Positions 1 through 8,822 of a DNA stretch of 64,000 bases are shown piece by piece. The notes under the pieces were generated by a model that saw nothing but the letters and a program-made list of their open reading frames with translations, had not been told where the DNA came from and did not search any database. The stretch comes from Bacillota bacterium (lineage in GTDB: Bacteria; Bacillota; Clostridia; Peptostreptococcales; Anaerovoracaceae). The stretch covers positions 1-64,000 of the forward strand of contig JAFWZZ010000024.1 in assembly GCA_017522185.1 (NCBI GenBank), read 5' to 3'. Numbering within the stretch: the first letter of the stretch is position 1; the number at the start of each line of letters is the position of its first letter. The position numbers and the translations under genes are program-made.

Positions 1-2
1 AC

Positions 3-140
3 CCTGTATATGCAATCGTGATTACATATCTGGGCATCGGCATCAAGTACAAGGAATATGATGGCTTAACCGGCGCTGCCCTGAAGGAAGCAAAGGCTAA
101 GAAGAAGGCTGAATTAGCTGCTGCAAAGAAGGCGAAATAA
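3..140 (+). CDS. C-terminal end of a probable integral membrane protein (partial)
   Basis: The reading frame enters from the left edge and stops at TAA 138-140, giving 45 residues. The visible part begins with a hydrophobic stretch (PVYAIVITYLGIGIKYK), which looks like the last membrane helix of a transporter. A short lysine/alanine-rich cytoplasmic tail follows (AKAKKKAELAAAKKAK). A hairpin terminator lies directly downstream, so this is the last gene of its unit. The family cannot be decided from this fragment. A secondary transporter is an inference from the helix plus charged tail only. Confidence 0.6.
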   Translation, partial: PVYAIVITYLGIGIKYKEYDGLTGAALKEAKAKKKAELAAAKKAK

Positions 141-176
141 AAGAAATACTTTCCAAAGTAACGCAAAGCGCATAAG

Positions 177-212
177 AAAAAACCTGCAAGTGCTCCCACC
201 GGCAGGTTTTTT
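177..212 (+). terminator. Rho-independent terminator of the upstream membrane protein gene
   Basis: The arms AAAAAACCTGC (177-187) and GCAGGTTTTTT (202-212) pair around a 14-base loop and end in a T run. The inverted repeat also has T-rich sequence on the other strand, so it may additionally stop transcripts of the tRNA gene coming from the right. Confidence 0.85.
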
Positions 213-220
213 CGTTATGT

Positions 221-295
221 TGGTATCCCCGGGCGGAATCGAACCGCCAACGATGCTTTAGGAGAGCACTGTTATATCCATTTAACTACGGAGAC
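221..295 (-). tRNA. tRNA-Arg (anticodon CCU)
   Basis: Read on the minus strand, the sequence starts GTCTCCG, which pairs with CGGGGAT before the discriminator base and an encoded CCA (221-223). The T arm contains GGTTCGATTCC. The seven-base anticodon loop is CTCCTAA, giving anticodon CCT, which decodes AGG. Length with CCA is 75 bases. A damaged partial copy of the 5' half of this gene and its upstream flank lies about 180 bases further upstream. Confidence 0.9.
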
Positions 296-365
296 ATGTA
301 TGGAGTTTTACGGAATGCATGACGACGCAGGAATGGATAACAGGGCTCGACTAAAGCGTACAATT

Positions 366-491
366 GAGAGCACTGTATTATGCGAGCCTGCGAGCATCAC
401 GGTTCTCGCCTGCGGTCGAAATCTTAGATTTCGGGAACCGCGCGAGGTTCGTATATCCATTTAACTAGGTCGACATGTATGGAGTTTTACG
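366..491 (-). pseudogene. Interrupted partial duplicate of the tRNA-Arg 5' region
   Basis: Bases 366-376 (GAGAGCACTGT) repeat 262-272 of the intact tRNA, and 452-491 repeat 273-313 with few changes. The repeat covers the tRNA 5' end and about 18 bases of upstream flank. The two matching pieces are contiguous in the intact gene, but here they are separated by 75 extra bases (377-451). The insert can fold: CTCGC/GCGAG, GCGGT/ACCGC and CGAAATC/GATTTCG stack into one long hairpin. The T arm and 3' acceptor are not duplicated, so no functional tRNA is expected. This may be a remnant of an integration event at the tRNA gene or of a small mobile palindromic repeat. Confidence 0.6.
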
Positions 492-605
492 TTATTTATC
501 TTACCACTTTCTTAGAACCTTTTCAATATCGAAGGAATGGTTCTTTTGTCAGAATAGCCAGCAGAAAAACCAGGTTAATCCTGTATACAAAAAACTTGAT
601 TTTGC

Positions 606-759
606 TTGCTATATCGCCCGCAATATAGTACAATAATCGTACTTGTGATTGTTTAGTTTTTAACAATTTGAGGGAGGACGCGCACAAGCAATCCGGCGCA
701 TATTTTTTTATTATTTGCACCGCATTACTTTAGCAGAGTGCATTACACGGGAGGAATTT
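606..759 (+). promoter_or_regulatory. Promoter and leader of the CoA-transferase gene
   Basis: TTGCTA (606-611) and TACAAT (629-634) are separated by exactly 17 bases. Transcription would start near 641, leaving a leader of about 120 bases before the ATG at 760. The leader contains GGGAGG near 672 without a useful start codon, then GCGC...GCGC and a T run around 690-710 that might act as a weak attenuator. The real ribosome site is GGGAGGAAT just before 760. Between 492 and 605 I see nothing further. Confidence 0.55.
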
Positions 760-2118
760 ATGTACAATATTTCTAGAATCGCTGAAGAGTACAAGAACAA
801 GTTAATCACAGCGGACCAGGCAGCGGCTATGGTTGAAAACAACAGCAGAATCCACTATGGTTTAGGTACAGGCTGCGTTGTTGATATTGACGAAGCGTTA
901 GCAAAACGCGCTGACGAACTGAGAGGTATCGAAGTCTGCAGTACCGTTACCATCAGAAAGGAACCTTTCAAGCTGTATCAGGCTACAACTTCCAATGAAC
1001 AGGTTGTATTCGCATCCGCACACTTCAGCGGCAACGACAGAAAGATGGCAAAGGACGGCAGATGCTGGTACATCCCAATGCTGTTCAACGAACTGCCACA
1101 TTACTGGGACATCAACGACAACCAGGTTGACATCGCGTTCCTGCAGGTTACACCAATGGACCAGTTCGGTAACTTCAACTTAGGACCTCAGGTTTCCGAC
1201 ATCTGGGGCGTGCTGAAAGGCGCAAAGAAGGTTATCGTAGAAGTAAACAAGAACATGCCAATCGCACACGGCTACCAGACACAGCTGAATATCGCTGACG
1301 TTGACTACGTAGTAGAAGGCAGCAACACACCACTAGCTGAACTGCCAACAAAGGCTGCATCCGAAATCGACAAGCAGATTGCAGGTCACGTTGTGCCTCT
1401 GATTCAGAACAACAGCACACTGCAGCTGGGTATCGGCGGTCTGCCAAACTGCATCGGCGGTATGCTGGCTGAATCCGACATCAAAAACATCAACGCACAC
1501 ACAGAAATGTTTGTAGATGCTTACGTTGACCTGTATAACGCAGGCAAGCTGTGCGGAAGTAAGCCAATCGACAGAGACAAAATCCTGTACACCTTCGCAG
1601 GCGGTACAAAGAAGTTATATGACTTCATCGACAACAACCCTCTCTGCTGCTCCGCACCGGTTAACTACGTAAACAACGTAAACGTCATCGCAAGCATCGA
1701 TGACTTTATCTCCGTAAACAGCTGTATTCAGTTAGACTTATACGGTCAGGTTTGTTCCGAATCTGCAGGTTATCAGCAGATTTCCGGTACAGGCGGTCAG
1801 TTAGACTTCGTAATGGGTGCATTCTTATCCAAGGGCGGCAAGAGCTTCATCTGCACACCATCCACAAGAACACTGAAGGACGGCTCCAAGGAATCCTTAA
1901 TCGCGCCAACCCTGACTCCAGGTTCCATCGTAACCACTCCTAGAATGGCTACAAACTACATCGTAACAGAATACGGTGCAGCAAACCTGAAGGGTAAGTC
2001 CACATGGCAGAGAGCAGAATCCTTAATCAATATCGCACATCCTGATTTCAGAGAAGACCTGATCAAGGATGCAGAAAAGATGGGTATCTGGAAGAATACC
2101 AGCAAGCTGTCTCTGTAA
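760..2118 (+). CDS. Acetyl-CoA hydrolase/transferase family protein, probable butyryl-CoA:acetate CoA-transferase
   Basis: A family I CoA-transferase of 452 residues. It would move CoA between acetate and a short-chain acyl-CoA, and in Clostridia the closest relatives release butyrate or 4-hydroxybutyrate. Seen in the sequence: the HTEM segment that carries the glutamate forming the glutamyl-CoA intermediate in this family, GLGTGCVVDI near the N-terminus, GQVCSES, SGTGGQLDF and a C-terminal VTEYGAANLKG. The variant HTEMFVDAYVDLY resembles butyrate-type enzymes more than the HSEMISDG form I recall for 4-hydroxybutyrate transferases. The start at 760 is preferred over an in-frame ATG at 715 because GGGAGGAAT precedes it. 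The gene is monocistronic, with its own promoter and terminator. Exact acyl preference is not proven. Confidence 0.85.
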   Translation: MYNISRIAEEYKNKLITADQAAAMVENNSRIHYGLGTGCVVDIDEALAKRADELRGIEVCSTVTIRKEPFKLYQATTSNEQVVFASAHFSGNDRKMAKDGRCWYIPMLFNELPHYWDINDNQVDIAFLQVTPMDQFGNFNLGPQVSDIWGVLKGAKKVIVEVNKNMPIAHGYQTQLNIADVDYVVEGSNTPLAELPTKAASEIDKQIAGHVVPLIQNNSTLQLGIGGLPNCIGGMLAESDIKNINAHTEMFVDAYVDLYNAGKLCGSKPIDRDKILYTFAGGTKKLYDFIDNNPLCCSAPVNYVNNVNVIASIDDFISVNSCIQLDLYGQVCSESAGYQQISGTGGQLDFVMGAFLSKGGKSFICTPSTRTLKDGSKESLIAPTLTPGSIVTTPRMATNYIVTEYGAANLKGKSTWQRAESLINIAHPDFREDLIKDAEKMGIWKNTSKLSL

Positions 2119-2133
2119 AATCCATATCGTATA

Positions 2134-2167
2134 TTAAAAATCCCGGACGATGTCCGGGATTTTTAAT
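2134..2167 (+). terminator. Terminator of the CoA-transferase gene, possibly bidirectional
   Basis: AAAATCCCGGAC (2137-2148) pairs with GTCCGGGATTTT (2152-2163), with T-rich flanks on both strands. It lies between convergent genes and could also stop the ABC transporter operon from the right. Confidence 0.85.
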
Positions 2168-2175
2168 TTTAACTT

Positions 2176-4632
2176 TTAATTCACATCATTTCTTGCCAGA
2201 ATTTCTGCAGGCGTCTTCCGCATGGTTCTGAATACCGGAATCAATCCTGCCAAAATATCAAATCCCAAAATCAATACGAAACAGATACCGAAAATCAAAG
2301 GATTCATCATCAGCGTATCGCCGATGAACGGCATCTTTGTCAGTTCGTTGAGAATATAGGCCATGACTGTCATGCCCGGTATCGCGGTTAATGTGAACAG
2401 CGCGATAATCTCTCCAAGGAACATCTTGTAGACATCCTTCTTCTTCAGGCCGATGGCACGGAGTACGCCCACTTCCTTGATGCGGGACAGGAAAGATGCC
2501 CGCAGCATCAGGTACATCTCGATGAGTGATACCAGCAGCAGGATAACCGCTACCCAGATGGTTGCGAGAACCTGTTTTTTGATGCTGTCTATATACGCTT
2601 TTTTAGAATCGGCGTAAGGATCCTTCACCTTGACGCCTGCTTCACTGAGCTGTGCAAAGGCCGCATCCTTGTCTTCCGGACAAATCGTCAGGTGTTTCTG
2701 CGTGCCAAAGAAATTATATAACGCCGTTTTACTGCTGACATAAACCTTATCTCCGCCGCCACGCCTGCTGGTATAGAAGCCACAGACAACCAGATTTTTC
2801 CCATTTACCTTGGTATCCAGTGTGCTGCCAATGGCCACCTCATACTGTCTGTCCAGGCTGACCAGCGCTTCATAAAGCGCATCCGGCGCATCACCATACT
2901 CGATGGTAATGTCCCCTTTTCCCTTAACCAGATTGTAGTCCGTTACATTGGTAGCGGTGTTCTCCAGCGCCTCATTCATGGTCATAGCATCTTCGGCACC
3001 GTCTTCTGGCTGGCACTGCAGGATGGAAAGCAGCAGGGACTTCGCCCCATAGATGGAAGGGCTGCCCTGGTCCGTGATACCCCGGATGACAAAGTCTCCT
3101 AAGGCATCCAGTTTGACGGTTCTGCCGATGAATTCTTCGTAAGTGTCGATGCCGATCTGCTGGGCCATGTTGCCTTTCAGCATCTGGTCGACGATGATCT
3201 TATCTACCACAAGGCCCCTCTTGCCGGTCGGTATTCTTCCTGTAACCATGGCGTCTTTGTCAATCAAAGATCTGGCCGCCAGGGAACCCTCCAGCATGGT
3301 GGATGCGCCGACGGACTGATAGTAATCGTCCAGCGGCATGATGAAGCTGACCCTGGAGTCCCCCGGCATAACGTAGTCGATGCCGTCCATCTTCCTGTAT
3401 TTCTCGTAAGTATCTGCCTTTACGGCTCCGGTTTCCACCGTCAGGTACTGCTTGTTTACCGTTACGAACTCTTCGTCCGTGATGTTGGTAATGCCGGCTA
3501 CGTTGCTGATGGCGTACATGGTAAACATGGAGGCCATGACAAAGCCCGCAAGCAGGATTTTCTTGATGACGGAGTAGGAGAAAACTTTCTTATATCCGCC
3601 GATGATCAGGGTCACCGGGTTGAAAATGGAAGTATACTTAATCCTGCCGCCCTTGCCGCGGCCTTTGATTTCCGCATAATTGAACTCGTAATCCTCGTAG
3701 TCTTCTTTGGACATCTGCTTGTAGTGGTCGTCCACCAGCTCTACGGCCTGGGAGCCTTCGCTGATGGTATCCGGAAGTTCCACGTAGAGATGGTTGTTCT
3801 TGATGACGACTTTCACTTCCAAATTCTCAGCATCCTCTTCACGGTCGCTGAAGTAGCGGATTCGAATACCGTCCGATACCAGTTCTTTCTGAACCGGCAT
3901 ATCCTTCAGATAAACTTTGTGCTCCAGCCGGTAGTCCAAAAGCCCCTGCTCATCGTTGGCACGGTCGCTGACGATGCGGCCATCCAGGATTTCGATGATA
4001 CGACTGGCGTAAAACTCAGCGATTTCTCTTTCGTGAGTTACCAGAATCACCAGCTTTTCCCTGGAAATGGCCTTGATGATATTCATTATCTCGATGGTGT
4101 TCTTGCTGTCCAGGTTGCCCGTCGGTTCATCGGCGATGATAATCTTCGGGTTCTTGACAATGGCTCTGGCGATACCGACACGCTGGCGTTCCCCGCCGGA
4201 CAGCATCTTTGCCGGACGGTTCTTATAGCGGTCAATCCCCACGCGCTCCAGGACGAACATGACACGTTCTTCAATCTCTGACTTGTCGCGGACACCCATC
4301 ATCTTCAGTACCAGCGCCACGTTTTCAAAGACTGTCGCATCTTCCAGCAGATTATAGTTCTGGAAGATATATCCCACGGATGCATTACGGATCTCGTCCT
4401 TCCTGTTGTTGGATTTGCATGTAATCTTGTCATCATCCAGCCAGATTTCACCACTGTGGACTTTGTCCAGGCCGCCGATGGCATTGAGCAGGGTGGTCTT
4501 GCCACAGCCGGAAGGTCCCAGGAAGGTGACCAGCCCTTTTTCTTCCAGAACCAGAGAGGTGTCATTGATGACATGGATTTCATTGCTTTTCTTTCTATTA
4601 TAATATTTATTTACATTGTTTAACCGAATCAT
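2176..4632 (-). CDS. ABC transporter, fused ATPase and FtsX-type permease
   Basis: An 818-residue protein. The N-terminal ~225 residues are an ABC ATPase with Walker A GPSGCGKTT, signature LSGGERQRV and Walker B IIIADEPTGNLD, typical of the MacB/LolD type. A charged linker follows. One membrane helix near residue 350 precedes a large extracytoplasmic domain, and a cluster of helices in the last ~140 residues (LLVSLIEMYLMLRASFLSR and following) is FtsX-like. Such type VII transporters usually move peptides, lipoproteins or antibiotics away from the membrane, or act mechanically on cell-wall enzymes. It starts three bases after the stop of a second, similar gene, with a GAGGAGGTG ribosome site inside that gene's end, so the two are probably a co-translated heterodimer. 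The substrate is unknown. Confidence 0.88.
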   Translation of the reverse strand: MIRLNNVNKYYNRKKSNEIHVINDTSLVLEEKGLVTFLGPSGCGKTTLLNAIGGLDKVHSGEIWLDDDKITCKSNNRKDEIRNASVGYIFQNYNLLEDATVFENVALVLKMMGVRDKSEIEERVMFVLERVGIDRYKNRPAKMLSGGERQRVGIARAIVKNPKIIIADEPTGNLDSKNTIEIMNIIKAISREKLVILVTHEREIAEFYASRIIEILDGRIVSDRANDEQGLLDYRLEHKVYLKDMPVQKELVSDGIRIRYFSDREEDAENLEVKVVIKNNHLYVELPDTISEGSQAVELVDDHYKQMSKEDYEDYEFNYAEIKGRGKGGRIKYTSIFNPVTLIIGGYKKVFSYSVIKKILLAGFVMASMFTMYAISNVAGITNITDEEFVTVNKQYLTVETGAVKADTYEKYRKMDGIDYVMPGDSRVSFIMPLDDYYQSVGASTMLEGSLAARSLIDKDAMVTGRIPTGKRGLVVDKIIVDQMLKGNMAQQIGIDTYEEFIGRTVKLDALGDFVIRGITDQGSPSIYGAKSLLLSILQCQPEDGAEDAMTMNEALENTATNVTDYNLVKGKGDITIEYGDAPDALYEALVSLDRQYEVAIGSTLDTKVNGKNLVVCGFYTSRRGGGDKVYVSSKTALYNFFGTQKHLTICPEDKDAAFAQLSEAGVKVKDPYADSKKAYIDSIKKQVLATIWVAVILLLVSLIEMYLMLRASFLSRIKEVGVLRAIGLKKKDVYKMFLGEIIALFTLTAIPGMTVMAYILNELTKMPFIGDTLMMNPLIFGICFVLILGFDILAGLIPVFRTMRKTPAEILARNDVN

Positions 4633-4635
4633 CCC

Positions 4636-6897
4636 TTACACCTCCTCTTTGTACGCGTTCATAGCTGTCTTGGAGAAGAGCTGCCGTGCATATCTTGCGG
4701 CCAGTAGAATAGTCATGGCGCACAGAATCACATAGAGTGCCATGAGGTCCCCTGTTTCCAGGTAGGACATCATCAGCGGCAGCATGTCGATGCCCAGTGT
4801 ATCCTGCTTTAGAAACAGGACCGTCGCCAGGCTGACAAAGAATGCAAGATTGAAAACCACAAAGAGTTCAATCTTCAGCAGACTGCTACAGTTTGCCTTG
4901 GTTGCTCCCAGCATTCTGATGGTCGAGAAGTATACGTTTCTCGACTTGAGAATCAGCTTCACGATAAAGTAGGTGATAAAGAAGAGCACCAGCAGGCCTC
5001 CGATAAGCAGCATCAGAATCAGGATGTCGTAAACCGGTTCAAAATCATCGTTATAACTGATCTTCGCATCGTTGACAACCAATGTCTTATATCCCGCCTC
5101 TTTGATGGCCTTTTCTGTTTCATAGACCAGCATTTCATCCGCTACCAGAACACTGGACTGGAAGTTCTCTTTATCAAAGAGCTTCCTGTAGTCCTTTGGA
5201 CTTACGTAGATGGCGGTACTGTCTACGTTGTCCAGGTTCTCAATGCCCAGATAATAGTAGCAATTATTCTTGTTATATGCGGCGCCTACAGTGTAGGTGT
5301 ATGTATCTTCGAAATACAGGCTCTTGTTGACCAGCCTCAGATCCTGCCCCGCTGCCTCGTATGGGGAAGCCATTGCAATATCTTCCGGAATATAAATCTG
5401 ACCTTCCGGTACATACTCTGAACTATAGATTGGATAAGATCCCCATCTGCCACCGGCTTCCATAATCGTGTCTGCAAAATGAATTTCCTGGGTACAGTAC
5501 TGCACCAGATTGCCCATTCTAATCTGATCCATGGCCTTATCGTTCATGCAAAGGTAGCCATCACTGTAACTGCCGTTTCCCCGCAGATTTTCCAGCTGCT
5601 TTTCTGTCAGGAAGCCGTAACCGACCACTTTTACCGGATGTGTCAGCAGGGAACGTCCCGAATAATCGTCTGTGAGTTCCAGTTTTCCCTTGGTGATTTC
5701 CTCCAGATGGTCGCCTGCATAGCTGTCCTGACCAACCAGAAGTACGGCTTCTTTGGCGTTTTTCGGCAGGCGTCCTTCCGTTACCTGATCCGCATACCGC
5801 GCTGTCTCAGACAGGAAAACGCTGCCCCACCAGTTACCGTCGCCGTCTGCACCTGCAAGACCAATCATCAGGTCCAGGGTAATATCGTTTTCTACCACCG
5901 ACTCTACGTTAGAAATGCCGGCCAGTTTATCATAATCCTTCTGTCTGAATTCGCTTTTATCTTCCTTCGTAACCAGAATACGGTCTTTCCCTGTGTAACG
6001 GAAGTACTCACTCCATCCGTCGTCCATGGAATCCCCCATGTTTTGCCAGGATACGTATTCGAACACCGCACCGAAACACAGGAACAGAAATACCAGGAGC
6101 AGCAGTCCGAATTTCGCAGGAATATTAAAGGTGTTGCGAAGACCCAGACGCAGCTGACTGCCAAAAGTCAATTCGTCCGCTTTTGCCGCCTTCAGTTCCA
6201 CTGCAGGCAGCAGATCCTCCGCTTTCAGCTGTTTGTCCTCTGCCACACGTCCGTCATGCATGGTAATCTTTCTCGTCACATAAGGCTCTACCTGCTCGTA
6301 GTTGTGGGTAACGATGATAATCAGCTTGTCCTTTGACAGTTCGTGAAGCAGCTGAATGATTTCCGCCGCCGACTGGCTGTCCAGATTTCCGGTGGGTTCG
6401 TCTGCCACGATGACCGGTGTCTCTTTCGCCAGGGCTCTGGCAATGGCGACTCTCTGTTTCTGTCCTCCCGATAGTTTGGAGGCCTTTTTCTTCTCAAAAC
6501 CAGACAGACCGACTTTGTCGATGATCTGGTGAACCCTGTCAGGAATCTCCTTCTTATCGTAGCCGCTGAGCAGCAGCACCAGTTCCACATTCTGATAAAC
6601 GGTATAACTGTTAATCAAGTTGAAGGTCTGGAAAATGCTTCCAATATACTGCTTGCGGTAGTTCTCTAAATCTTCTTTGGAGTAGCCGCTGGTCGGCTGC
6701 CCCTGGATGTACATTTCACCCTCTTCAAAAGAATCCAGCCCTGAGATGACATTGAGCAGGGTGGATTTCCCGCTTCCGCTTTCCCCGGTTATGGCAACAA
6801 ACTCTCCAAGTTGAAACTCCAGATCCACCTTGGAGAATCCCGCCGACACCATGCCTCCTGCGGAATAGAATTTTGATACGCGTTCCAGTCTTAACAT
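4636..6897 (-). CDS. ABC transporter, fused ATPase and FtsX-type permease (first gene of the pair)
   Basis: A 753-residue partner of the following gene with the same order of parts: ABC ATPase (Walker A GESGSGKST, signature LSGGQKQRV, Walker B VIVADEPTGNLD), one membrane helix after residue ~255, a long extracytoplasmic domain, then three C-terminal helices (ILILMLLIGGLLVLFFITYF and following). ATG 6897 is chosen over an in-frame ATG ten codons upstream because AAGGGGGAAA lies just before it. No sensor kinase or response regulator is adjacent, unlike Bce-type peptide transporters. Three TTAAG repeats about 70 bases upstream may be a regulator site. The two proteins are not close copies outside the ATPase, which suits a heterodimer. 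Confidence 0.88.
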   Translation of the reverse strand: MLRLERVSKFYSAGGMVSAGFSKVDLEFQLGEFVAITGESGSGKSTLLNVISGLDSFEEGEMYIQGQPTSGYSKEDLENYRKQYIGSIFQTFNLINSYTVYQNVELVLLLSGYDKKEIPDRVHQIIDKVGLSGFEKKKASKLSGGQKQRVAIARALAKETPVIVADEPTGNLDSQSAAEIIQLLHELSKDKLIIIVTHNYEQVEPYVTRKITMHDGRVAEDKQLKAEDLLPAVELKAAKADELTFGSQLRLGLRNTFNIPAKFGLLLLVFLFLCFGAVFEYVSWQNMGDSMDDGWSEYFRYTGKDRILVTKEDKSEFRQKDYDKLAGISNVESVVENDITLDLMIGLAGADGDGNWWGSVFLSETARYADQVTEGRLPKNAKEAVLLVGQDSYAGDHLEEITKGKLELTDDYSGRSLLTHPVKVVGYGFLTEKQLENLRGNGSYSDGYLCMNDKAMDQIRMGNLVQYCTQEIHFADTIMEAGGRWGSYPIYSSEYVPEGQIYIPEDIAMASPYEAAGQDLRLVNKSLYFEDTYTYTVGAAYNKNNCYYYLGIENLDNVDSTAIYVSPKDYRKLFDKENFQSSVLVADEMLVYETEKAIKEAGYKTLVVNDAKISYNDDFEPVYDILILMLLIGGLLVLFFITYFIVKLILKSRNVYFSTIRMLGATKANCSSLLKIELFVVFNLAFFVSLATVLFLKQDTLGIDMLPLMMSYLETGDLMALYVILCAMTILLAARYARQLFSKTAMNAYKEEV

Positions 6898-6970
6898 GAC
6901 TTTCCCCCTTTCTTCTGTTACCTTCATACTACATCAAATCCACGCTGCAGTCTATAGAGCCCGAAACAAA

Positions 6971-6996
6971 TTAAGATTCTTAAGGAATATTTAAGA
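6971..6996. promoter_or_regulatory. Triple TTAAGR repeat between the divergent ABC operon and acetyltransferase gene
   Basis: TTAAGA (6971-6976), TTAAGG (6980-6985) and TTAAGA (6991-6996) lie on the same strand with 9- and 11-base periods, close to one helical turn. They sit between the two divergent start sites, a usual place for a DNA-binding protein. No regulator can be assigned. Confidence 0.3.
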
Positions 6997-7043
6997 AAAC
7001 TTCTTTGTTTTGTGATATACTGTTATCGAAACCAGGAGAAAGG

Positions 7044-7595
7044 ATGATACACATGATTTTAGAAACAAAAGACTTACTGATTAAGAGAACTGTTTTCGAA
7101 GATTTAGATACATTCTACCAATGGGAAAGAATTCCCGAAGTAACGAAGTTTTTCAGCATTAAAGACGACCAGACCATGGAAGAGCTGATGGACAAGTACT
7201 TTGCCGATAAGGCAGATCCTTCCTCTGACCAGTTCAGCGTGTTCCTGAAGCAGCCTGACGGCGGCGAAAAGCTGATCGGACGTATCGTATTAGGCGACAT
7301 CATCGAAGGCTGGAAGGGTGAAATCTGGAGAATCTACATCGGCGACTTAGCAGAAAGAGGAAAGGGCTACGGCCAGCAGTCCCTGGAAGCCATGATGAAA
7401 TACTGTTTCGACGAGCTGAAGTTCGAGAGACTGTATCTGGACCACTATACAGGCAACCCTGCATCCCAGCTGTACCTGAAACTGGGATTCCAGTACGAAG
7501 GCGTGCTGAGAAGCAACTGCCGCAAGAACGGCGTATTATATGACGTGCATTTAATGTCCATGTTGAAGGACGAATATTATTGTGATAAAATGTAG
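7044..7595 (+). CDS. GNAT-family N-acetyltransferase (RimJ/RimL type)
   Basis: A 183-residue acetyltransferase of the Acetyltransf_3 type, which transfers acetyl from acetyl-CoA to an amino group of a protein or small molecule. The acetyl-CoA-binding loop is seen as DLAERGKGYGQQSLEAM (R-x-x-G-x-G/A form). The C-terminal NPASQLYLKLGFQYEGVLR is the usual helix and strand of this family. ATG 7044 is chosen because AGGAG lies five bases upstream. The next gene, alr, follows 33 bases later on the same strand without a visible terminator, so the two are likely one transcript. The substrate is not predictable. Confidence 0.85.
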   Translation: MIHMILETKDLLIKRTVFEDLDTFYQWERIPEVTKFFSIKDDQTMEELMDKYFADKADPSSDQFSVFLKQPDGGEKLIGRIVLGDIIEGWKGEIWRIYIGDLAERGKGYGQQSLEAMMKYCFDELKFERLYLDHYTGNPASQLYLKLGFQYEGVLRSNCRKNGVLYDVHLMSMLKDEYYCDKM

Positions 7596-7628
7596 TTTAG
7601 AGAATTTTGAGAGAAAGAGGTTTCAGAC

Positions 7629-8765
7629 ATGTATAAAGACGCAATCAGACCGGCATGGGTCGAAGTAAACTTAAGCAATTTAGATTATAACATCAAGAAC
7701 ATCCAGGCAAAGGCTGTCGGCAGACCTTTGATTGGCGTAATCAAAGCAGACGCATACGGTCACGGTGCCGTAATGTGTGCAGAAGTGTTAAGACAGAACG
7801 GCGTCAAGACTTTTGCTATCGCAACACTGCAGGAAGCAGTTACACTGAGAGAAGCTGGTGCTACAGAAGAAATCATCATGTTAGGTCTGACACCTGATAT
7901 GTATGCTGACACCATCGTAAAATACGACATCACTCCTGTTGTATGTGATGCAACTAACGCGAAGGCAATCAGCGATGCTGCTGCAGAAGCAGGCAAAGTC
8001 GTAGCAGGTCTCATCGCAGTTGACTCCGGCATGGGCAGAATCGGTTACCTGGCAGACGACATCGAAAACGCAGTATTCGACGTGAAGAAGATCGCACAGC
8101 TGCCAAACTTCAAGATCAAAGGCTTATTCTCCCACATGTCCACAGCAGACGCTTACGACAAGACTTATTCCCATCAGCAGGAAGAAAAATTCAACAAGTT
8201 CTACGATGCATTAATCGCAGCAGGCATCGAAGTGCCTCTGAAGACACTGGCAAACAGCGCTTCCATCATGGAACTGCCTAGCATCCACTTTGATACCGTT
8301 CGTCCAGGCATCATCCTGTATGGACAGTATCCATCCGACGAAGTTGACAGAGACGGCCTGCACATCAAGCCAGTTATGAGCGTAAAGGCAAACATCATCC
8401 ACTTAAAGGATGTTCCTGCTAACTTCTCCGTAGGTTACGGCAGAAAGTACATCTCCGAAAAGCCTGCAAGAATCGCGACATTAGCATTAGGTTATGCTGA
8501 CGGCTATCCTCGTCCATATTCCGCACACGCGAAGGTTATCGTAAACGGCGTGCTGTGCCCAATCGCAGGCAACATCTGTATGGACCAGTGCATGGTTGAC
8601 GTATCCAACGTGCCTGACGTAAAAGTTGGCGACGAAGTCATCGTGATGGGTTCCGACGGCGTACACGAAGTCTCCGCAGAAGACATCGCAAAGGCAACCG
8701 GTACTATCAACTACGAAATCTGCTGCGCATTCGGCCAGAGACTGCCAAAGGTATATGTAAAATAA
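7629..8765 (+). CDS. alr: Alanine racemase
   Basis: A 378-residue PLP enzyme that interconverts L- and D-alanine and supplies D-alanine for peptidoglycan. The PLP lysine is K39 in VIKADAYGHG. The second catalytic residue, a tyrosine of the other subunit, lies in the VGYGRKY segment. LALGYADGYPR and GNICMDQCMVDV are conserved blocks of the C-terminal beta domain. Length matches the family (about 370-390). A GAGAAAGAGG ribosome site precedes the start. It is probably cotranscribed with the upstream acetyltransferase gene and ends at a strong terminator shared with the convergent regulator gene. Confidence 0.97.
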   Translation: MYKDAIRPAWVEVNLSNLDYNIKNIQAKAVGRPLIGVIKADAYGHGAVMCAEVLRQNGVKTFAIATLQEAVTLREAGATEEIIMLGLTPDMYADTIVKYDITPVVCDATNAKAISDAAAEAGKVVAGLIAVDSGMGRIGYLADDIENAVFDVKKIAQLPNFKIKGLFSHMSTADAYDKTYSHQQEEKFNKFYDALIAAGIEVPLKTLANSASIMELPSIHFDTVRPGIILYGQYPSDEVDRDGLHIKPVMSVKANIIHLKDVPANFSVGYGRKYISEKPARIATLALGYADGYPRPYSAHAKVIVNGVLCPIAGNICMDQCMVDVSNVPDVKVGDEVIVMGSDGVHEVSAEDIAKATGTINYEICCAFGQRLPKVYVK

Positions 8766-8781
8766 CTGACGATTGTCATAC

Positions 8782-8814
8782 GAAAAAATCGGACCCGCCG
8801 GGTCCGATTTTTGT
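8782..8814. terminator. Bidirectional terminator between alr and the LytTR regulator gene
   Basis: AAAAATCGGACCC (8784-8796) pairs with GGGTCCGATTTTT (8800-8812) across a three-base loop. A runs on the left and T runs on the right serve both convergent genes. Confidence 0.9.
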
Positions 8815-8822
8815 TTCTTTCT

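Noticed and set aside
366-491. A second functional tRNA or a group I intron within tRNA-Arg
   Set aside because: The copy lacks the 3' half and T arm, and the 75-base insert is outside the anticodon loop and far too short for a group I intron.
523-720. A 65-codon frame on the minus strand upstream of the CoA-transferase gene
   Set aside because: It runs through the predicted promoter and leader, has no ribosome site and resembles no protein.
5479-6336. A 285-codon open frame opposite to the first ABC transporter gene
   Set aside because: The other strand encodes an intact ABC ATPase with all motifs; the frame has no start signal and low-complexity composition.
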